Part shown: piece after piece, positions 14,140 to 17,563 of the stretch | Layout of the letters: every line of letters begins with the position of its first letter | Position numbering within the stretch: the first letter of the stretch is position 1 | Source: Sedimentibacter sp. | GTDB taxonomy: Bacteria > Bacillota > Clostridia > Tissierellales > Sedimentibacteraceae | NCBI GenBank assembly: GCA_029256005.1 | Contig: JAQSYS010000010.1 | Span: forward strand, 1-17,563 | Direction of reading: 5' to 3' | Length of the DNA stretch: 17,563 nt | The notes under the pieces: generated by a model | Told to the model about the DNA's origin: nothing | The model's input: the letters and a program-made list of their open reading frames with translations, nothing else | The model's database searches: none | Program-made: the position numbers and the translations under genes

Positions 14140-16005
14140 TCATACATTTCTTCTGTATGTAGGTACTATTTTTTCCACTAGATTTACAACAGTTTCTTTA
14201 TCTTCGTCCTGAGCTGCTTTTTCCAAATTCATCAATGCTTCGTAAAACTGCACTTCATTGAATTCTGCAGGCTTCTCTATAAAAATTTTATCAATGCAGG
14301 TTTTTTCCTGTTCTTTTCTTTCGCTTATGAGCAGTTCTTCCACAAGCTTTTCTCCCGGCCTTAAGCCTGTAAATACGACCTTGATGTCTTCATTTGGGAC
14401 AAAACCGGAAAGTTTTATGAGATTGTATGCCATATCCTTGATTTTAACGGGTTCCCCCATGTCAAGGACGAATATTTCTCCTCCCTTGGCAATTGAAGCA
14501 GCCTTCATGACAAGCTGCACCGCTTCCACAATTGTCATGAAATACCTTGTTACTTCTTCATGAGTAACTGTGATTGGTCCGCCTTCCTTGAGCTGTTGGA
14601 TGAAAAGAGGAACTACCGAACCGTTGCTTCCCAGGACATTTCCAAACCTCACCGCCACAAAATCCGTGCTGCTGCACTTATCATAGGACTGAACAATCAT
14701 TTCGCACACTCTTTTTGTGGCTCCCATGAAGCTTGTGGGATTCACGGCTTTATCCGTTGATATGAGGACAAATTTTTCGACCTTGTATTTGTCAGCCATA
14801 TAAACGGTGTTGTATGTTCCCATTATGTTGTTTTTTACTGCCTCCTCGGGATTATGCTCCATGAGAGGAACATGCTTGTGTGCAGCTGCATGAAACACTA
14901 AATCTATATTGTTTTCTGCAAAAATCCTGTCGAGTTTGTTTTTGTCGCGAACTGAAGCAATTTCAACTTCCAGATTCAGACTATGGCCGTAGGTTCTCAA
15001 TAGCTCCTGCTGAATTGCATATGCATTGTTTTCATAAATGTCGAGTATTATTAGTTTATTAGGATTATAAGACGCTATTTGCCTGCAAAGCTCAGACCCT
15101 ATGGAGCCTCCTCCGCCTGTAACCAGCACCGTCTTGTTTTTCAGGTAGTTTTTTGTCATGGTGCAGTCAAGCTTTACAGGTAATCTTCCAAGGAGATCTT
15201 CAATCTGCACGTCACGCACCTTTTCAGCTATGTTTTTAAGATCTTCGCATGGTATGAGGCTGCAGATTTCAGGCAGTATTTTAAGTTTGCAGCTTGTTTT
15301 TGAGCATATATTTAAAATTCTTTTTTTATTTTCCTCATCAATAGACGGAATGGAAATTATTATAATTTCTATGTTGTACTTTTTTACAATTTCCTCGATT
15401 ATGCCGGTGTCACCCACAACAGGAACATTGTGAAGGCCCCTTCCTTTTTTGCTCTTATCATCATCAATTATGCACTTTACCAGGTAACAGTTTGGATTGT
15501 CGTATTCCAGCTCATTTAATAAAAGGGCTGTTGCATGACCTACTCCAATTATCATCACATTTGTTTTGGCATGTGCACAGTAGTTTTTCCTGTTTTTGAT
15601 AATGATTATTGCCCTGTAAATAATTCTGATTGTCGTTGTGCAGAAACTTGACACAATAAAGGCAAGCGGATAAACGTAATATCTAACGGGAACATCAAAA
15701 GTCTCAGCTATTATGAAAAACAACAGGTTTCCTGCAGCTGATGCTTTCAGGCACCTGTATATTGCTTCAATTCCTGCATAACGCCACATATATTTATAAA
15801 CACCCATCAATATGAAAGTGCCGATGTATATGGAGGTGAACATAAAAAACTGTTCCCTAAACAGCATGATTTTGACTGGATGATATCCTGTAACAATATA
15901 AGGCGTCAAATACGAAAATACAGCTATTAATATGTCAATTATTAAAAGGACAGCTTTGTGGTGCTTATTCAAAATGCAATAAAACTTATTTCGTATATTA
16001 AGCAT
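14140..16005 (-). CDS. Membrane-bound nucleotide-sugar 4,6-dehydratase (CapD/PglF/WbpM family)
   Basis: A 621-residue full-length enzyme of the long-form SDR family that converts UDP-GlcNAc to the UDP-4-keto-6-deoxy sugar. Seen: four N-terminal transmembrane helices (about 18-38, 52-72, 86-104, 108-136), a CoA-binding-like first Rossmann domain starting VMIIGVGHATALLL (150-163), then the catalytic SDR domain with NAD-binding VTGGGGSIGSELC (295-307), FHAAAHKHVPLME (371-383), the STDKA active-site segment (416-420), and SFMGATKR (425-432), in which Met427 stands where classical SDRs have Tyr, followed by Lys431. The C-terminal GLRPGEKLVEEL is typical. The ATG has GAGGTG close upstream. It supplies the substrate of the DegT aminotransferase encoded two genes downstream. 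Whether the product is gluco or altro configured cannot be read from sequence. Confidence 0.94.
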   Translation of the reverse strand: MLNIRNKFYCILNKHHKAVLLIIDILIAVFSYLTPYIVTGYHPVKIMLFREQFFMFTSIYIGTFILMGVYKYMWRYAGIEAIYRCLKASAAGNLLFFIIAETFDVPVRYYVYPLAFIVSSFCTTTIRIIYRAIIIIKNRKNYCAHAKTNVMIIGVGHATALLLNELEYDNPNCYLVKCIIDDDKSKKGRGLHNVPVVGDTGIIEEIVKKYNIEIIIISIPSIDEENKKRILNICSKTSCKLKILPEICSLIPCEDLKNIAEKVRDVQIEDLLGRLPVKLDCTMTKNYLKNKTVLVTGGGGSIGSELCRQIASYNPNKLIILDIYENNAYAIQQELLRTYGHSLNLEVEIASVRDKNKLDRIFAENNIDLVFHAAAHKHVPLMEHNPEEAVKNNIMGTYNTVYMADKYKVEKFVLISTDKAVNPTSFMGATKRVCEMIVQSYDKCSSTDFVAVRFGNVLGSNGSVVPLFIQQLKEGGPITVTHEEVTRYFMTIVEAVQLVMKAASIAKGGEIFVLDMGEPVKIKDMAYNLIKLSGFVPNEDIKVVFTGLRPGEKLVEELLISERKEQEKTCIDKIFIEKPAEFNEVQFYEALMNLEKAAQDEDKETVVNLVEKIVPTYRRNV

Positions 16006-16078
16006 TTAACACCTCGATTTTGTACGTTAATAATTTCCTTTAAATTCCATTTCAGGAAAAATATCAGTATGGATATAC

Positions 16079-16092
16079 TCATATATATATGA
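16079..16092. repeat. 14-bp AT-dinucleotide palindrome between lcp and the dehydratase gene
   Basis: TCATATATATATGA is a perfect palindrome in the 94-bp gap after the LCP gene. No promoter boxes at good spacing were seen around it, and there is no T-run for a terminator. It may be chance in AT-rich DNA. Confidence 0.25.
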
Positions 16093-16099
16093 ATTTCTT

Positions 16100-17437
16100 T
16101 TATTTTAGAACATGGTGTTTCTTCTTTTTAATGACATCGTCACTCTCTTCAATAACATCAGTGATTTTTTCTTTTGCTTCATTGACAGAATCCTGATTTG
16201 GAATCATAACATAAAGTTCCTGATTTCCACCGGAATATGTTGTTCTCATATCTCCTTTGCCTTTAACTCTGTTCATTTCAATTTCCCAGGATGGCCTTTC
16301 TGACATCTGCATCTTTATAAGACTTGCAATTTCATCAGGTGTCATATTTGTTTCAAGATTTTTAGAAACTGTTTTAATGATTTCACCGGCATTTATTAAA
16401 ATTGCAGCTGATGTTGCCTTGACTATTAATGCTTTTATGACCAGCATTTGATTTTCAATTCTCTGGTTGTCACCTTCTGCAAGGGCGTATCTCTCCCTAA
16501 CAAAAACAAGGGCTTCATCACCGCTTAACTGATTTTCTCCCTTGATGAAGCTGAACCCGTAACTGTCAAATGCATATTCAGATTTAACGGTTATGCCTCC
16601 CATAGCATCCACCAGGTCAACCAGCATTTTGAAATTGACGCGGACATAGTAATCAATTGAAATGTCATAAAGCTTCTCAAGTGTCTGGATTGATTCTTCA
16701 ACTCCGTAAATTCCCGCATGGGTAAGCTTATCCATCTGCCCGCCTGCAATTTGAAGCTTTACGTAATAATCCCTGGGAGTTGAAGTAAGAAGAATCCTTC
16801 TTGTCTTTGTATTAACAGCAGCAATTATATTCACGTCGCTCCTGCCTGACTTTAAAGACAAATCATAGGAATCAATTCCGCTTATGTATACTAGAAAAGA
16901 ATCCTTTGGGAACAAGATTCTTTTATCTGAAATATTTTTTTCTTCTGATTTTACTTCTGTCTGCAATGACTCTGAAAAAGGCACTTCTTTAATTTCTGAA
17001 CCTACTTCCTGATCTACAGCCACAAATGATATTTCCGAAATCATTTTATTTATTTTAAATACACATGCAATTCCTGCAATCAATAAGACAGTTGTTATAA
17101 CTGAACAAATTCTTCCTGCTATAAAATATTTCTCAGACTTCTGCAAGAAAAAAGGCAATGCAAAAAGCATTGACAGCAAAATTATAATGAAGATTACATA
17201 TTTTCCTGGAACAATGTGCATGTCTAAAACTAATTTCACAAAAACAAGCGTTGCCAGTATCTGTAAAGATTTAAGAATCAAATCAGGTTTTTTATTTTTT
17301 GCAGGCTCACTGATGCTTGCCGGTTCACTGCCTGCTGCCTGCTCATTGTTCACATCCTGCTTGGAATCTTTATCCGTTTCATCATTTTCTTCTTCATTAA
17401 TATTAATATTTTTTTGTTCGATGTTTTCTGTTAACAT
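16100..17437 (-). CDS. LCP (LytR-CpsA-Psr) family polymer-to-peptidoglycan ligase
   Basis: A membrane protein of about 445 residues. LCP enzymes move lipid-linked polymers onto peptidoglycan outside the cell. Seen: an acidic, Asn/Glu-rich cytoplasmic tail (about 1-50), three transmembrane helices (about 56-73, 80-99, 108-130) as in CpsA/Wzg, a linker, then the LCP domain from VYISGIDSY (184). Key residues: Arg200 and Asp202 (GRSDVN), TPRDYYV (221-227), the DKLTHAG segment, and VRERYALAEGDNQRIENQ (314-331), whose arginines and aspartate bind the pyrophosphate. Two ATGs stand in tandem (17440 and 17437). AGAGG is 3 nt from the first and 6 nt from the second, so the second is preferred. The gene starts 14-17 nt after the epimerase stop. 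It implies a wall-attached rather than freely released polymer. Confidence 0.92.
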   Translation of the reverse strand: MLTENIEQKNININEEENDETDKDSKQDVNNEQAAGSEPASISEPAKNKKPDLILKSLQILATLVFVKLVLDMHIVPGKYVIFIIILLSMLFALPFFLQKSEKYFIAGRICSVITTVLLIAGIACVFKINKMISEISFVAVDQEVGSEIKEVPFSESLQTEVKSEEKNISDKRILFPKDSFLVYISGIDSYDLSLKSGRSDVNIIAAVNTKTRRILLTSTPRDYYVKLQIAGGQMDKLTHAGIYGVEESIQTLEKLYDISIDYYVRVNFKMLVDLVDAMGGITVKSEYAFDSYGFSFIKGENQLSGDEALVFVRERYALAEGDNQRIENQMLVIKALIVKATSAAILINAGEIIKTVSKNLETNMTPDEIASLIKMQMSERPSWEIEMNRVKGKGDMRTTYSGGNQELYVMIPNQDSVNEAKEKITDVIEESDDVIKKKKHHVLK

Positions 17438-17453
17438 CATCAGCCTCTTTGAT

Positions 17454-17563
17454 TTATTTCAGTTTGTAATATTCCACATACCATTCTGCAAACTTCTTAA
17501 GCCCTTCTTCGATCGAAGTTTTCGGTTTAAATCCCACAGCTTCATCAAGCAGTTCTGTAGAAG
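17454..17563 (-). CDS. C-terminal end of an NAD-dependent nucleotide-sugar epimerase (partial)
   Basis: The last 36 codons of a gene that continues beyond the right edge of the window. The end VGFKPKTSIEEGLKKFAEWY and then VEYYK is the characteristic C-terminus of extended-SDR UDP-sugar epimerases, best matching the UDP-glucuronate 4-epimerase (CapI-like) and WbpP/GalE groups, where this helix packs on the substrate domain. With Ugd in the same cluster, conversion of UDP-glucuronate to UDP-galacturonate is a reasonable guess. The TAA stop (17454-17456) lies 14 nt before the first LCP ATG, so the two genes are in one operon. The catalytic region is outside the window, so exact specificity is unknown. 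Confidence 0.8.
   Translation of the reverse strand, partial: STELLDEAVGFKPKTSIEEGLKKFAEWYVEYYKLK

Noticed and set aside
16006..16099. Internal promoter before the dehydratase gene
   Set aside because: The gap has an AT palindrome but no -35 and -10 pair with 16-18 bp spacing; read-through from the LCP gene is the simpler view.

Overview
The window is a single co-directional polysaccharide (capsule / exopolysaccharide / secondary cell-wall polymer) gene cluster. Every supported gene is on the minus strand, so transcription runs from position 17563 towards position 1. The DNA is AT-rich, ribosome binding sites are strong GGAGG-like sequences, and the cluster has an LCP transferase plus a split BY-kinase (a separate CpsC-type membrane adaptor and CpsD-type kinase). 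This points to a low-G+C Gram-positive, most likely a clostridial Firmicute. I cannot name the genus.

Layout in transcription order: the last 36 codons of an NAD-dependent sugar epimerase, probably of the UDP-glucuronate/UDP-glucose 4-epimerase type (17454-17563); an LCP (LytR-CpsA-Psr) membrane protein; a membrane-bound CapD/PglF-type nucleotide-sugar 4,6-dehydratase; a CpsC/Wzz chain-length and kinase-adaptor protein; a DegT-family PLP sugar aminotransferase; a small cysteine-rich protein of unknown function; an initiating sugar-1-phosphate transferase; a FemAB/GNAT-like acyltransferase; a GT4 glycosyltransferase whose best start codon reads ACG; a second GT4; a Wzy-like polymerase; two more GT4 enzymes; a Wzx flippase whose frame runs without a stop into UDP-glucose 6-dehydrogenase; and a CpsD-type tyrosine kinase. 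The cluster ends at about 133. A well-formed sigma-A-type promoter (60-88) and a ribosome binding site then lead into a further minus-strand gene, of which only the first codons (1-11) are present.

Inferred working: the dehydratase and aminotransferase, perhaps with the FemAB-like enzyme as acylase, make a UDP-(amino)-trideoxy sugar. The sugar-phosphate transferase loads the first sugar onto undecaprenyl phosphate, and four GT4 enzymes extend it to a repeat unit of roughly five sugars. Ugd and the upstream epimerase would supply UDP-glucuronate or UDP-galacturonate, so the polymer is probably acidic. Wzx flips the unit, Wzy polymerises it, CpsC/CpsD control length, and the LCP protein would attach the chain to peptidoglycan.

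This is mostly a recognisable Wzx/Wzy locus, not a wholly new system. The unusual points are the ACG start with an ideal Shine-Dalgarno, the stop-less Wzx-Ugd junction, the unknown six-cysteine protein embedded between sugar-activation genes, a dispersed-type short repeat that supplies the stop codon of the sugar transferase, and a kinase placed far from its adaptor. I saw no rRNA, tRNA, CRISPR array or insertion sequence. No gene-free stretch exceeds 300 bases.
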